In this document: in pieces, positions 17,615-27,127 of the stretch
How positions within the stretch are numbered: position 1 is the stretch's first letter
Layout of the letters: each line of letters starts with the position of its first letter
Source of the DNA: Maribacter sp.
Lineage (GTDB): Bacteria; Bacteroidota; Bacteroidia; Flavobacteriales; Flavobacteriaceae
Reading direction: 5' to 3'
Length of the DNA: 64,000 bases
Assembly: GCA_011050675.1 (NCBI GenBank)
Contig: DRFI01000027.1
Span: forward strand, 47,021-111,020
The notes under the pieces: model-generated
What the model was told of the DNA's origin: nothing
The model's input: the letters and a program-made list of their open reading frames with translations, nothing else
Databases searched by the model: none
Translations under genes and position numbers: made by a program

Positions 17615-19054
17615 TTATTTATTATCTAATACCCATGTGTCTTTACTACCTCCGCCTTGCGAAGAATTTACGACTAAGGAACCTTTGGTTAGCGCTACTC
17701 TGGTCAAAGCGCCAGGTATAACTTTAATATCTTTTCCGTAGAGAATATAAGGGCGCAAGTCAACATGTCTTCCCTCGATAGTGTTATCACAAAGCGTTGG
17801 CACCCTTGATAAATTTATCATAGGTTGCGCGATATAATTTCTCGGATTGTTCTTGATTTTAATTACAAATTCGTCTTGTTCCTCTTTTGTAGAATGTGGA
17901 CCAATCAACATACCATAGCCACCAGAACCATCCGTTTGTTTCACTACTAATTGCGCAATGTTCTCTAGCACATACTTGCAATCTGATTCTTCAGCACAGA
18001 TGTAGGTTTTAATATTGGGTAGTAAAGCTTCTTCCCCCAAATAATACTTTATTAATCTAGGAATGTAGGCATAAACGGCTTTATCATCTGCTACTCCTGC
18101 ACCAGGTGCATTTACCAAAACTACATTGCCTTTAAGGTAGGCACTGAAAAGTCCGGGAGTACCCAAAAGTGAATCTTTGTTAAATACTTTAGGGTCAATA
18201 AACTCATCATCTACCCGACGATAGATGACGTCTACTTGTTGAAGTCCTTTGATGGTCTTCATGTATACAAAACCATCTTGGACCACTAAATCGCGCCCTT
18301 CAACCAATTCTCCGCCAATCTGTTGAGCTAAATAAGAATGTTCAAAATAGGCTGAGTTAAAAATACCTGGAGTCATTACCACAATATTTGGCTTTTCAAC
18401 TTCTGTTAGCGACTCTAACATATCTCGTAAGTAATGAGAATAATCATGAACGGGTCTCACATGTAATTGTTCGAACATTTCGGGAAAGGTTCTTTTGAGT
18501 ATTTCCCTGTTTTCTAACATATAAGATACTCCTGAAGGGCATCTTAAATTATCTTCTAAAACATAAAATTTACCATCTGCTCCTCGAATAAGGTCGGTAC
18601 CAGAAATATGGCTCCAAACATTTTGTGGTGGTTTAAGGCCAACGCACTCCTTCATATAACTAGCACTAGAAAGCACTAATTCTTTTGGTATTATATTATC
18701 TTTTAGAACTTTTTGGTCGTTATAAATATCATCAATAAACATATTCAGAGCGACAATTCTTTGCTGCAGTCCTCTAGATAAAAAATCCCAATCATCACCG
18801 CTTACTATTCGGGGGATAATGTCTAAATGAAGAATTCGCTCAACACCTTCATTATCACTATATACATTAAAAGTCATACCTAACGATAACTGTGTTCTAT
18901 CTGTTGAATTTTGAAGATTATTCAATTTATTCCAACTTACTTTTTCCAAGCTTTTTTTAAAGAGATCATAACTAGGTCGAACAGTACGGTTATCATCAAA
19001 CATCTCATCATAAAATCCCTTTATTTGGTATTCGCTAAAATTTACTTTGGCCAT
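17615..19054 (-). CDS. Circularly permuted ATP-grasp family protein
   Basis: This 479-residue cytoplasmic protein is the predicted ATP-dependent amide or peptide ligase of the ATP-grasp / alpha-E / transglutaminase system. Landmarks: GFYDEMFDDNRTVRPSYD at the start, DIYNDQKVLKDNIIP, HISGTDLIRGADGKFYVLED with the metal/ATP-binding DNLRCPSGVSYMLENR, VIYRRVDDEFIDP, and the C-terminal VVKQTDGSGGYGMLIGPHS and HVDLRPYILYGKDIKVIPG typical of permuted ATP-grasp folds. It is the first gene of the operon and follows a 634-bp gap. The family is shorter than cyanophycin-type ligases and the conjugated substrate is not known. Confidence 0.92.
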   Translation of the reverse strand: MAKVNFSEYQIKGFYDEMFDDNRTVRPSYDLFKKSLEKVSWNKLNNLQNSTDRTQLSLGMTFNVYSDNEGVERILHLDIIPRIVSGDDWDFLSRGLQQRIVALNMFIDDIYNDQKVLKDNIIPKELVLSSASYMKECVGLKPPQNVWSHISGTDLIRGADGKFYVLEDNLRCPSGVSYMLENREILKRTFPEMFEQLHVRPVHDYSHYLRDMLESLTEVEKPNIVVMTPGIFNSAYFEHSYLAQQIGGELVEGRDLVVQDGFVYMKTIKGLQQVDVIYRRVDDEFIDPKVFNKDSLLGTPGLFSAYLKGNVVLVNAPGAGVADDKAVYAYIPRLIKYYLGEEALLPNIKTYICAEESDCKYVLENIAQLVVKQTDGSGGYGMLIGPHSTKEEQDEFVIKIKNNPRNYIAQPMINLSRVPTLCDNTIEGRHVDLRPYILYGKDIKVIPGALTRVALTKGSLVVNSSQGGGSKDTWVLDNK

Positions 19055-19688
19055 ATTGTTGATATTATGATTGAAAATGAATTTTTCTAAATTATAGTAT
19101 GAATATAAAAGAACTTAATTTTAAATTGGATGAATCGTATTTCTTCTAAGATAGTGATTTATACTTTCCCTAAAAATGCCATTGCGTATTTAGATAAAGA
19201 ATAGATTTTGTTTTAAGCTAACTTACAGAATCGGTTATGACACCGTTATTTCTGATATATAGCAACAATAAAGTGGAGTGTTTTGCAACCTATGTAGCAG
19301 TTCAATAATATAAATCTAGATTAGCTTCTAATTTAAACCTATATAATAACTGTATTATAGATTTTCATTTAGAACTATGAAATTTGCCCTTAAGAAGAAA
19401 TTCAAAAGCTTCAATTCTTAAACTTGGGTTGGAAACTGTGATAAAAGGTTGTTCTGTTTTTAGCGCCGTAAACATTTTAAAGAAGTAAGGATGATTTACG
19501 ACTGTTCTTTTGTTTAAAAATTACTGAGCGCATTAGAAAAGCATAATTGGTCAGCAACTAATCTTAAATTTCGAATATGTAAATTACTTTATTTTGGTCA
19601 CTACTTTATAGTATTAAAATGATCATAGGATTTGATGAAACCTGTCTCAGTTTAATGTCAGTTAAAAAAGGCAATCATTAAAATAAAC
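19055..19688. other. Long gap with a possible gene relic
   Basis: This 634-bp gap should contain the promoter of the ATP-grasp operon; no exact TAnnTTTG stands out. On the minus strand from about 19520 to the TGA at 19365-19367 an open stretch of about 50 codons has good codon structure (TVVNHPYFFKMF, EQPFITVSNPSLRIEAFEF) but no start: TAA lies directly upstream. It looks like the tail of a decayed gene that I cannot identify. The remainder is AT-rich with no visible feature. Confidence 0.35.
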
Positions 19689-20732
19689 TTATCTTTTTGA
19701 CCTTAACATCTCGTGAATAAATGACATTTTCTCAACTACCTTCGGCGTGATTATAAAAGGATATACATCAGGTATCCCCATCGCTCTGTTGATACTGTTT
19801 ACTGCAAATGATAAGGGTACGCAGGTTTGAACAATGGTATTAAAATCATCAATAATGTAAGGGTCAAATGTTGCTTTCGCCTTCATATTTTTATTGATAA
19901 TTGCAGGTTTGGTTTTCAAACCGAAAAAATGAGCTGTCTCTACCATATCCATTATGTGTAGGTAATGGGCCCAAGTCTCTGCCCAATCTTCCCATGGGTG
20001 CGACGCAGCATATTTACTGATAAAGGAATCTTGCCAATTTTGGGGTGCACCAACTTTATAGTACGTTAGAAGGGCATCGCCATAGTTGATAGTTTCATTT
20101 CCGAATAAAGCCCTGAAGGACAGTAAGGTCTCTTCATTACCTGAAATTAAACGTTCCCAGAAGTAGTGGCCGACTTCATGTCTCAAATGACCAATTAAGG
20201 TTCGATATGGCTCTTGTAATTGCTTTCTTATTTGTTCTCTAAGAACAGAATCTGCTTCCTGTAGCAATATTGTGATAACCCCACGGGCATGACCCGTCAT
20301 GATATTTGGATTACTTCTTTTAACGATAAAATCAAAGCACAAGCCTTCATTATTTGTCAATTTACTTGGCAAATTAAGACCGATTTTTTGAAGTTGATAA
20401 ATGAGGCGATGTTTGGCAATTTCTAGATTTTTCCATTTTGGAAAATTTTCTTTGTCGGAAAGATTAGGTATCGTTCTATTGAGCTGACATGCCGAACAAT
20501 AATCATGCTTGTCCTCTTGTTTCAGAAGCCAATTGCAGACATCGAGTTCTTTATTTTTACAGTATTTATACTCAATTTTTTTACGATCAGAAATCAAAAA
20601 AGTGTTCACTGGGTCAAAAGTGAGCATTTTGCGGTCATCATCTAAATAGCCGCATATATGTCCACAATTATCACAATGGTTACTTTCAAAATACAACGGG
20701 TAGCTACAGTGACCACACTCAAAAATTTTCAT
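19689..20732 (-). CDS. Zinc-ribbon, putative zinc metallopeptidase
   Basis: This 347-residue protein starts with a double zinc ribbon (CGHCSYPL and CDNCGHICG, Cys6/9/20/23, then DYCSACQ near residue 80). The catalytic domain has an HExxH motif, GHLRHEVGHYFW near residue 184, with downstream acids in ASHPWEDWAETWAHYLH near 250 that can supply the third zinc ligand. This matches the putative zinc-binding metallopeptidase family (Peptidase_Mx type). There is no signal peptide, so it should be cytoplasmic. It stands alone between two gaps. The physiological substrate of the family is not known to me. Confidence 0.87.
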   Translation of the reverse strand: MKIFECGHCSYPLYFESNHCDNCGHICGYLDDDRKMLTFDPVNTFLISDRKKIEYKYCKNKELDVCNWLLKQEDKHDYCSACQLNRTIPNLSDKENFPKWKNLEIAKHRLIYQLQKIGLNLPSKLTNNEGLCFDFIVKRSNPNIMTGHARGVITILLQEADSVLREQIRKQLQEPYRTLIGHLRHEVGHYFWERLISGNEETLLSFRALFGNETINYGDALLTYYKVGAPQNWQDSFISKYAASHPWEDWAETWAHYLHIMDMVETAHFFGLKTKPAIINKNMKAKATFDPYIIDDFNTIVQTCVPLSFAVNSINRAMGIPDVYPFIITPKVVEKMSFIHEMLRSKR

Positions 20733-21028
20733 AAACTTAATCTTAAGCTAGAATATGAATTTATTATTAAAAATAACTTTAATATTCATGCTGCCTTAGC
20801 AAAGAGAACTATAAGCACAGTTACTATTAGTGACAAAGATGGGCTAAATTTTCAAGTAACTTAGTAAAAATATACAATGGCAACTAAAAGCCCATAATGA
20901 TACCTAGTGAGGTTGTCTCAATTTAGTTTAACTAGCCTTTTAATTCTTTAAAATCTTATTAGGTACAAAATCAAAAATTGAATGGTGCTTATTATTTAAG
21001 GTATAATATTGATTGAATTAGTTTTAAA

Positions 21029-22585
21029 TCACTCTAAATCTTCAATTACCTCAATAAGTGATTTATAAATAATAGGCCCTGTTTCAGGTCCTAGAGAATT
21101 CCCTTCACCGTAGGTATCCCTTTCATCGTTATATAAATAAGGTTTCTCAGTGTCCCATTCGCTTTTCGGAATAATATACCCGATTTCATCGTTTGAAAGA
21201 CCTAGATAAAATTTGTATTTATCCTTTATAAAAGTTTGAATTGGCGGAGTTTCAATAGGCTGAATATCAAATTCTCTTCCTTCTGGTGCTTCAACACCAC
21301 CAAAAACAATTTCTGGGTAAATTTCTCCCGGTATACTAAGAAACATTGCGGGTCCTATCCGAATAGCGCTAACCTCTGTTCGTGTTTTAAAATATTCGGG
21401 CAGGCCCATTTTTATCAAACCTATTCCGCTTGCGATTTTAAATGTTGTATTATCTAATGGTGCAAATATCGTTTTAGCCCTTACCGAGATGTTAGAGTTT
21501 ATAATAGTATCACCTTTTGTTCTAAGTGCTTCTAATGACATTAATGCTATTTGGTCACCAAGTGCCTTTGTTTTTTCAAAACTAGGCTCTGAATAGGCTG
21601 TTCCTGTAAAAGGATCCATAATAGAAATTGATGGGTGGGGTGCCATAAGACCACCGATCGCCCCAGTGAAATATATAGCAACTCCACCTAATCCTTCTTG
21701 CATTAGTTGATTATCGTTGTATACTCCATTTTCAACTGCTTCTCTTACATAATGTGGAAAATCTGAACTTATTAATAGGTTATGGCTCCAGAGGGTTTCG
21801 GGATGGTTTGACCAGTTTATAAGCGTACCCAATGTATTGTCAGTTTCTGCGTCCAAGACCTGCATTAAATGTATTCCTGTGGCTTTTACGATTGGTTTAC
21901 GGGTATCTTTTATAAGTACAGAATCATTCTCTGTGAGATCTTCAGCAAAGACAAGTTTTGCTGGTCGTAGATTTTTTGCAGCTTCAATTATGGCGGCTAC
22001 TGTTTGTTCTTTTACATATTCCATCATTTCTGGATTCACGCCAGAATTAAACATGTTCTCCCCCCAAATACCAACTAGGTCATTACTTTCATGTGTATGG
22101 GTAGAAGAAAGAAGGGTATAGTCAATATTCAATTCTTTAGGAATTCGCTTTCTTATATCAATGACATCGCCATGTAAAAAACCAATAGCGTCCATAGAAA
22201 TCATAGCAATTCTACTTTTTCCGTCGTCTAAAACCATAACACGAGACCAAACATCGTCGTGTACACCTTGGGCAGGTTTAGCGTTACTCATACCCGCAAT
22301 CCAAAAGGCGTCGAAATTCCCATTGTTATTAATGTCGTTATAAGTATCCCCATCGTCTTTGTTGTATTTATTATCGGCGTTGGCATCGTTCCACGTATCA
22401 ATAATGGTGGGTGTTATAGGCTTTTTTGCAAAGCCAGCTTGTATAGTGGTAGTATTTTTGTTTTCTAATCTTAAGTCAATCGCATAACCAGGTTGCCTAT
22501 CTCTCCAGTTATACATAAATATTCCACCTATGACCAAAATGATCAATAGGATTAGCATACCAAATATTTTAAAAAATTTCTTCAT
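21029..22585 (-). CDS. Neutral-ceramidase-like hydrolase with Asp/Asn-rich insertion (copy A)
   Basis: This 518-residue protein has one N-terminal membrane anchor (ILLIILVIGGIFMYNW) and a neutral/alkaline ceramidase N-domain. The family zinc-site signatures are present: AGFAKKPITPT, SSTHTHESND near residue 162 and NWSNHPETLWSH near 265 followed by LISSDFPHY. Between ITPT and GMSNAKPAQGVHDD, at residues 64-88, sits an Asp/Asn-rich stretch (NDANADNKYNKDDGDTYND) like a calcium loop, absent from the sister copies. Characterised members cleave the N-acyl amide of ceramide; many bacterial relatives lack a proven substrate. It is the last gene of the eight-gene operon, 11 bp after copy B. I expect periplasmic action, tethered to the inner membrane. 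Confidence 0.86.
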   Translation of the reverse strand: MKKFFKIFGMLILLIILVIGGIFMYNWRDRQPGYAIDLRLENKNTTTIQAGFAKKPITPTIIDTWNDANADNKYNKDDGDTYNDINNNGNFDAFWIAGMSNAKPAQGVHDDVWSRVMVLDDGKSRIAMISMDAIGFLHGDVIDIRKRIPKELNIDYTLLSSTHTHESNDLVGIWGENMFNSGVNPEMMEYVKEQTVAAIIEAAKNLRPAKLVFAEDLTENDSVLIKDTRKPIVKATGIHLMQVLDAETDNTLGTLINWSNHPETLWSHNLLISSDFPHYVREAVENGVYNDNQLMQEGLGGVAIYFTGAIGGLMAPHPSISIMDPFTGTAYSEPSFEKTKALGDQIALMSLEALRTKGDTIINSNISVRAKTIFAPLDNTTFKIASGIGLIKMGLPEYFKTRTEVSAIRIGPAMFLSIPGEIYPEIVFGGVEAPEGREFDIQPIETPPIQTFIKDKYKFYLGLSNDEIGYIIPKSEWDTEKPYLYNDERDTYGEGNSLGPETGPIIYKSLIEVIEDLE

Positions 22586-22596
22586 ACCCTTACTTT

Positions 22597-24003
22597 CTAT
22601 AATCGTTTATTGGTCAATGTGTTGGACAACTTAAAGTTGAGTTCCATTAAATAATCGCCCATACTAGGGCCATACCATCCCATTAATCTGGGTTCGTATG
22701 AATCGAAGTAATAGTATTTTTGTGGTACTATATACCCTAAGTATTGCCCATTAAAACTAGTTAAAGCAGAGGTGTAACCTTCCAGTTCTAAAGCATTTTT
22801 TAAATCAATTCCGTATTCTCCACTAAGTTCATACGGCATAGCTAACCATATTAAATTATTCAATTTTAATCCCTGTAAATAAATTGGTCCCATATCAGCC
22901 ATTAGTTTTTTACTAATAAATGGTGATACACGTAATTGGTCTGTAATGTAAAAAGCCTGTAGTTTGGGTATTTCCAATTCACTGGTTATTCTTGTCATAG
23001 AAATTACCGAATCATAAACCATAGTTCTTATCAAGGTTTTGGCTGAATCTGCTAACGTTTCACCTATATATTGAGCTTTGTTGAATTTTTCTCCTATGCC
23101 TTTATTTGAATGGCTACCTACCGTACCTGCAAAGAAAAGTGCTAAATCTATAGTATCAGATTCGAGGCTCCTTTGAAAATAACCAGGATAATCTGCACTA
23201 TATGCATCGTTCCAAGTTCCAATGGTGGTGGCATGAGCACCAAATATTCCGATAACTGCTTTTCTACCGTTGTTTTGCACAAAAGATATTAGGTTCAATT
23301 TATCATTAAGTCTTCCTGTTTCACCAATTATACGGTTGCGAATTAAATTAGGGGTTTTTATATATCCATTTGAGAATTTTGAAGGTTTTTCATCTTCAAG
23401 GGCATTGAGAACAAGTTGTGTAATTTTTTTGCTAAGCCATTCCACAACTTCAGGTTGATATTCCCCGCCGAAACTTTTACCCACGAAACCTGGAATACAA
23501 TTTCCTATACTAGAATGGGTATGAGTGGCGCCAAAAAATAACTGTTTTCTGTTTATTATTTCTTTTAAATTTTCGGCGACTTTTAAAACTACTAATTCGG
23601 GAATAATAACCATATCAGCACTAATAAACACGACCTCTTGACCTTCGACATTGAGGGCTACTGCTTTTGCATAAATTGAATCGTGAACTCTTTTCGCTAT
23701 TTGTCCGTTGCCATTGCCAGCCATTTTTATAGCATTGAACTCACCTTTGGAGGGGTCTGGTCGGTCTTTTGTAATTTTCGGTGTAATGTTGATTTTTGCG
23801 AAACCTGCCAATAATTCACCTTTCGACACTTTTACATTTTCTATTGCAGAATCCATTTTTCGAATGGTATTCTTGTAATAGGTTGTTTCAAAATAAGGTT
23901 TATTATCAGTCGCACTGGTAGAAAAATAAAAAATGAGCAACAGAATTAGCGCTAGTAGACCTAGTACTCGAAATAACTTTCGATGCCATTTTTTAGTTTG
24001 CAT
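22597..24003 (-). CDS. Neutral-ceramidase-like hydrolase (copy B)
   Basis: This 468-residue protein has an N-terminal membrane segment (LGLLALILLLIFYFST) and a ceramidase-type domain: LAGFAKINITPK near residue 66, GNGQIAKRVHDSIYAKAV, FFGATHTHSSIGN near 158 and FGAHATTIGTWNDAYSADYPGY near 245, keeping the His-x-His and later His/Asp of the zinc site. It lacks the Asp/Asn-rich insertion of copy A. Only 3 bp separate it from the BNR gene upstream and 11 bp from copy A downstream, so the three are almost certainly co-transcribed. Amide hydrolysis on a lipid or N-acyl sugar is the family-based guess. Confidence 0.85.
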   Translation of the reverse strand: MQTKKWHRKLFRVLGLLALILLLIFYFSTSATDNKPYFETTYYKNTIRKMDSAIENVKVSKGELLAGFAKINITPKITKDRPDPSKGEFNAIKMAGNGNGQIAKRVHDSIYAKAVALNVEGQEVVFISADMVIIPELVVLKVAENLKEIINRKQLFFGATHTHSSIGNCIPGFVGKSFGGEYQPEVVEWLSKKITQLVLNALEDEKPSKFSNGYIKTPNLIRNRIIGETGRLNDKLNLISFVQNNGRKAVIGIFGAHATTIGTWNDAYSADYPGYFQRSLESDTIDLALFFAGTVGSHSNKGIGEKFNKAQYIGETLADSAKTLIRTMVYDSVISMTRITSELEIPKLQAFYITDQLRVSPFISKKLMADMGPIYLQGLKLNNLIWLAMPYELSGEYGIDLKNALELEGYTSALTSFNGQYLGYIVPQKYYYFDSYEPRLMGWYGPSMGDYLMELNFKLSNTLTNKRL

Positions 24004-24006
24004 TTA

Positions 24007-25086
24007 TTACAATTTATTAGGGTCTAAAACTATATACTTAACTGTTTTACGATTCCAAGTATATACTAGATGTATTTTACCGTCTTCTGCTTGAATAACG
24101 GTTGGATACGAATATTCTTCACCTTCTTTATCCGTGTTTTCTCTCAATGGTTCCAAGTCAAGAACGCGTTCCCAGTTCTTTCCATTGGTAGATAACGCAA
24201 TACTGAGTGGTACCCGATCTCCCCAGTTTTTACCTGTAGGGTTGTACACTAAAAACTGTCGACCATCCTTCAAAGTAACTCCATCTACTCCTGAATTAGG
24301 ATTTGGAAGAGAAGTTGCTTTCATTTCATCCCAAGTTTTTCCATTGTCTTTTGACCAATTTTCACTTATAACATCATTTTCAGTTCGGCTCAACAATTGT
24401 AGATTTCCATCTCCGTAGTTTAAAACTAATGGTTGAATGGCTCCGAAAATTTTAGGGTTGTTTAATGGTCCTGAACTTGCCCAGGTTTTTGCACTATCTC
24501 TACTTGTTTCTATATGTATAGTCCATTCCCCATCTGTAGTTTCATTACTTGATGGTGAAAGGATAACACCGTTAGCCAATTGAATAGGTTGATTTTTAAT
24601 TGGTCCCAAAATTCCATCTTCTAATGGGGTAGGTTCTGACCAAGTTTCACCATCATCTATAGAAGTCATTTGAAGACCCCACCATTCTTGAGGGCTAGGT
24701 CCTACTTTATAAAACAGATATAAAGGTTCTCCTTTAGGTTTGAATAGCACTGGGTTCCAGCAAGGGTATTGGGTGCCATCTACTTGTATTCCGTTTACAA
24801 CTTCTTTAGGAGTAGACCAACTGTCATCGATTTTTCGAGAAACCCATATGCCTACATCTTTATTTTTTTCTTCAGTACCTCCAAACCAAGATGCGACAAC
24901 TACACCATTACTAACTTCAACTGTAGATGCGTGGCATTCAGGAGTCAATGCATCTTCTAATTCGTATATGAATTCTTGACTAACCACTGCAGGATGGACA
25001 ATAGGTACAATTTTGGGTAGTTGAAATGCTTTTTCCTTGCAAGAAACAAGAGTAATTAAAACAGCAAATAAAAAAGTTGTTCTCAT
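24007..25086 (-). CDS. BNR-repeat (sialidase-fold) lipoprotein
   Basis: This 359-residue lipoprotein (FAVLITLVSC) has a six-bladed sialidase-type propeller with four Asp-box-like motifs: SIDDGETWSEP near residue 142, SRDSAKTW near 195, SKDNGKTWDEM near 245 and STNGKNWERV near 300. The start of the domain reads HASTVEVSNGVVVASWFGG; no FRIP/YRIP motif, which carries the first arginine of true sialidases, is visible. The fold is shared with lyases and rhamnosidases, so 'exo-alpha-sialidase' would be an over-call. The protein is expected to face the periplasm or the outside. It lies in the ceramidase operon between the symporter and ceramidase copy B. Confidence 0.82.
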   Translation of the reverse strand: MRTTFLFAVLITLVSCKEKAFQLPKIVPIVHPAVVSQEFIYELEDALTPECHASTVEVSNGVVVASWFGGTEEKNKDVGIWVSRKIDDSWSTPKEVVNGIQVDGTQYPCWNPVLFKPKGEPLYLFYKVGPSPQEWWGLQMTSIDDGETWSEPTPLEDGILGPIKNQPIQLANGVILSPSSNETTDGEWTIHIETSRDSAKTWASSGPLNNPKIFGAIQPLVLNYGDGNLQLLSRTENDVISENWSKDNGKTWDEMKATSLPNPNSGVDGVTLKDGRQFLVYNPTGKNWGDRVPLSIALSTNGKNWERVLDLEPLRENTDKEGEEYSYPTVIQAEDGKIHLVYTWNRKTVKYIVLDPNKL

Positions 25087-25132
25087 AAAGGTGAATTTAA
25101 TATTGGTAGTTATTAAGGGTTTGGTCGATTGT

Positions 25133-25993
25133 TTAATTATTGGAGCCCAAATATTTTCTAGTTAAAATAATTACAGTAGCTGAGATATACATCAAAAGAC
25201 CATAAATAGCAGGTACTATTGAAAATTCGGTATTATTTAATGCTATAGTTGCTAAGGTTATAGCTAGTGTCGCATTTTGTATACCTGTTTCAATAGAAAT
25301 ACTTATTGCTTGTTTTTTGCTCAATTTAAATAGTATGGCCAAAGTGAAACCAATCGTCATAGTACAAACATTTAGTAAAATAGCAGGTAGACCTGCTTCG
25401 TTTAAATAGGTCATTAGTACATCTCGAATACTAACTGTAATACCTAGAACAACTAAAATAAATATAATTGCAGATATGATTTTTACTGATTTTTCCATTC
25501 GCGAAGCAAATTGTTCAAATCTATGTTTCACCCACATCCCAAGACTAACAGGAATAAGTACGATTACCAATAATTGTTTTATCATGGTAGAGGCATCAAC
25601 ACTGATAATTTGACTTTCATTTGAAAACTCTTCTATTGCAAACTGAACAATTACCGGTATGGTAAAAATGGTTAGGATACTAGCTACAGCAGTTAATGAT
25701 ACTGATAAAGCTAAATCTCCTTTTGCTAAAAATGTTAACATGTTAGATGTTGGTCCACCGGGGCATGCCGACAAAAGCATAATGCCTATTGCAATTGTAG
25801 GAGAAAGGTCTAATGTAGTTGCAATAGTAAAACCGATTAATGGTAAGATTAAAATTTGGCAACAAAGACCTATAATTATTGCTTTCGGATAAATAAATAT
25901 GCGTTTAAAATCAGTTACGGTCAAAGACAACCCCATGCCGAACATAATTATAATCAACGAAATAGCTAGAATGATTCCTGTAGTAGAATTCAT
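25133..25993 (-). CDS. Bile acid:sodium symporter (BASS) family transporter
   Basis: This 286-residue integral membrane protein has about nine hydrophobic segments. The family signature is ACPGGPTSNMLTFLAKGDLALSVSLT near residue 82, and the second repeat carries ETGIQNATLAITLA near 235; these two crossover regions form the sodium-binding core of the family. It probably imports an organic anion across the inner membrane with sodium. In this operon the cargo could be a carboxylate, sterol or other amphipathic product of the secreted hydrolases; BASS members vary widely, so this is a guess. A 95-bp gap separates it from the deacetylase and 46 bp from the BNR gene. Confidence 0.9.
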   Translation of the reverse strand: MNSTTGIILAISLIIIMFGMGLSLTVTDFKRIFIYPKAIIIGLCCQILILPLIGFTIATTLDLSPTIAIGIMLLSACPGGPTSNMLTFLAKGDLALSVSLTAVASILTIFTIPVIVQFAIEEFSNESQIISVDASTMIKQLLVIVLIPVSLGMWVKHRFEQFASRMEKSVKIISAIIFILVVLGITVSIRDVLMTYLNEAGLPAILLNVCTMTIGFTLAILFKLSKKQAISISIETGIQNATLAITLATIALNNTEFSIVPAIYGLLMYISATVIILTRKYLGSNN

Positions 25994-26088
25994 TTTTTAA
26001 GTGTTAGAAATTAAGCGTTTACCTACAAAGAAACCCAATAAAACAATAGCCTGTTAATGCTATCTTATTTGTTATACATCATATTTTA

Positions 26089-27117
26089 TCATTTCAACTT
26101 ATTAAAGCGTTCCATGATTTCTTGCCAATTGGTAAAGATGATTTCTTCGTCTTTAAAGAATTTAATTAGATCTGGATCGGAGAACATTTGTGATTCCCAA
26201 GATCTTTGTTGCCATGAATTGGTGATGGTTTTTAAATTATCGGTTAATTCAGATGGATGAAAAATGATTTCAGTTAGCCCTGAATCTAAACCTTGAATCA
26301 GTGTTTTAAAATTTTCAATTTTGTTTTCATAAGTTTTTCCATTGGGCGCGCTGGTAAAGTAGTCTAGTTTTGGAAGCGAATAAGCTTCCGACATCTTTAC
26401 AACACTATCATCCATAGGATATCCTTTGCTTCTAAATTCCGCCAATACTTTTGGGTTTGATATATCAATAATATTTGCTGGAATACCATACTCTTCAGCT
26501 ACTTTCATATATGCTTTTACATAACTTGGATGTCCGAATAAGGTACCCATATGAGTATCGATATGTGTAGGTTTATGCCCCCAAGCAATTGATTGTTCAA
26601 TTTGTGCTCGTATTTCTTTTTCAATTTCTTCGGCAGAAGCGTGCTCTACCACTTGAGGTACCTCATGCCACATTTTTTTATCTTCATCTAAAAGACCTGG
26701 TACTTCTGCGGCATTACTAACCGTTCCCCATCTATAGGTTTTCCATTCACTGGTTAATGTTAAATGTAAACCAATATCTAGATTTGGTCGGTCTTTTGCC
26801 CAATTAATGAATTCTTGTGAGCTAGGACAAGGAATCATAACTGCTGCGGATTGAATAACCCCTTCTGTTAATTGCCTTTTTGCTGACGTATTGGCTTCGG
26901 GACACATACCTATATCATCTGCGTGAAGTATGATTACTTTTTTATTTACTGGCCAACCTAACTTTTCGGCCCAAGTGCTTGGTCCTTCACTAGTCATTTC
27001 AATATTGTTTGAAGCGATTTCCTGTTCAGTATTTTTTTTCTTTTTTTCTGAACAGCTACCTAAAAATAGAGGCAAACAGAGTGCTAATGTCAATTTATTT
27101 ATAAATGATTTTTTCAT
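26089..27117 (-). CDS. ChbG/HpnK (YdjC)-family carbohydrate deacetylase lipoprotein
   Basis: This 342-residue lipoprotein (LPLFLGSC) belongs to the YdjC/ChbG deacetylase family, which removes N-acetyl groups from sugars using one metal ion. Motifs: ILHADDIGMCPEAN near residue 63 (Asp-Asp with metal Asp), IGLHLTLTSEW near 117 (metal His), PTHIDTHMGTLFGHPSY near 184 (metal His) and EIIFHPSE near 303. Most characterised members are cytoplasmic, so a lipoprotein form suggests deacetylation outside the inner membrane. It lies 10 bp downstream of the alpha/beta hydrolase. The sugar substrate is unknown. Confidence 0.86.
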   Translation of the reverse strand: MKKSFINKLTLALCLPLFLGSCSEKKKKNTEQEIASNNIEMTSEGPSTWAEKLGWPVNKKVIILHADDIGMCPEANTSAKRQLTEGVIQSAAVMIPCPSSQEFINWAKDRPNLDIGLHLTLTSEWKTYRWGTVSNAAEVPGLLDEDKKMWHEVPQVVEHASAEEIEKEIRAQIEQSIAWGHKPTHIDTHMGTLFGHPSYVKAYMKVAEEYGIPANIIDISNPKVLAEFRSKGYPMDDSVVKMSEAYSLPKLDYFTSAPNGKTYENKIENFKTLIQGLDSGLTEIIFHPSELTDNLKTITNSWQQRSWESQMFSDPDLIKFFKDEEIIFTNWQEIMERFNKLK

Positions 27118-27127
27118 GTTTTATAGA

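Noticed and set aside
20658..20864. Plus-strand frame of 68 codons over the start of the zinc peptidase
   Set aside because: It overlaps the coding start of the opposite-strand gene with its clear zinc-ribbon cysteines; a shadow frame.
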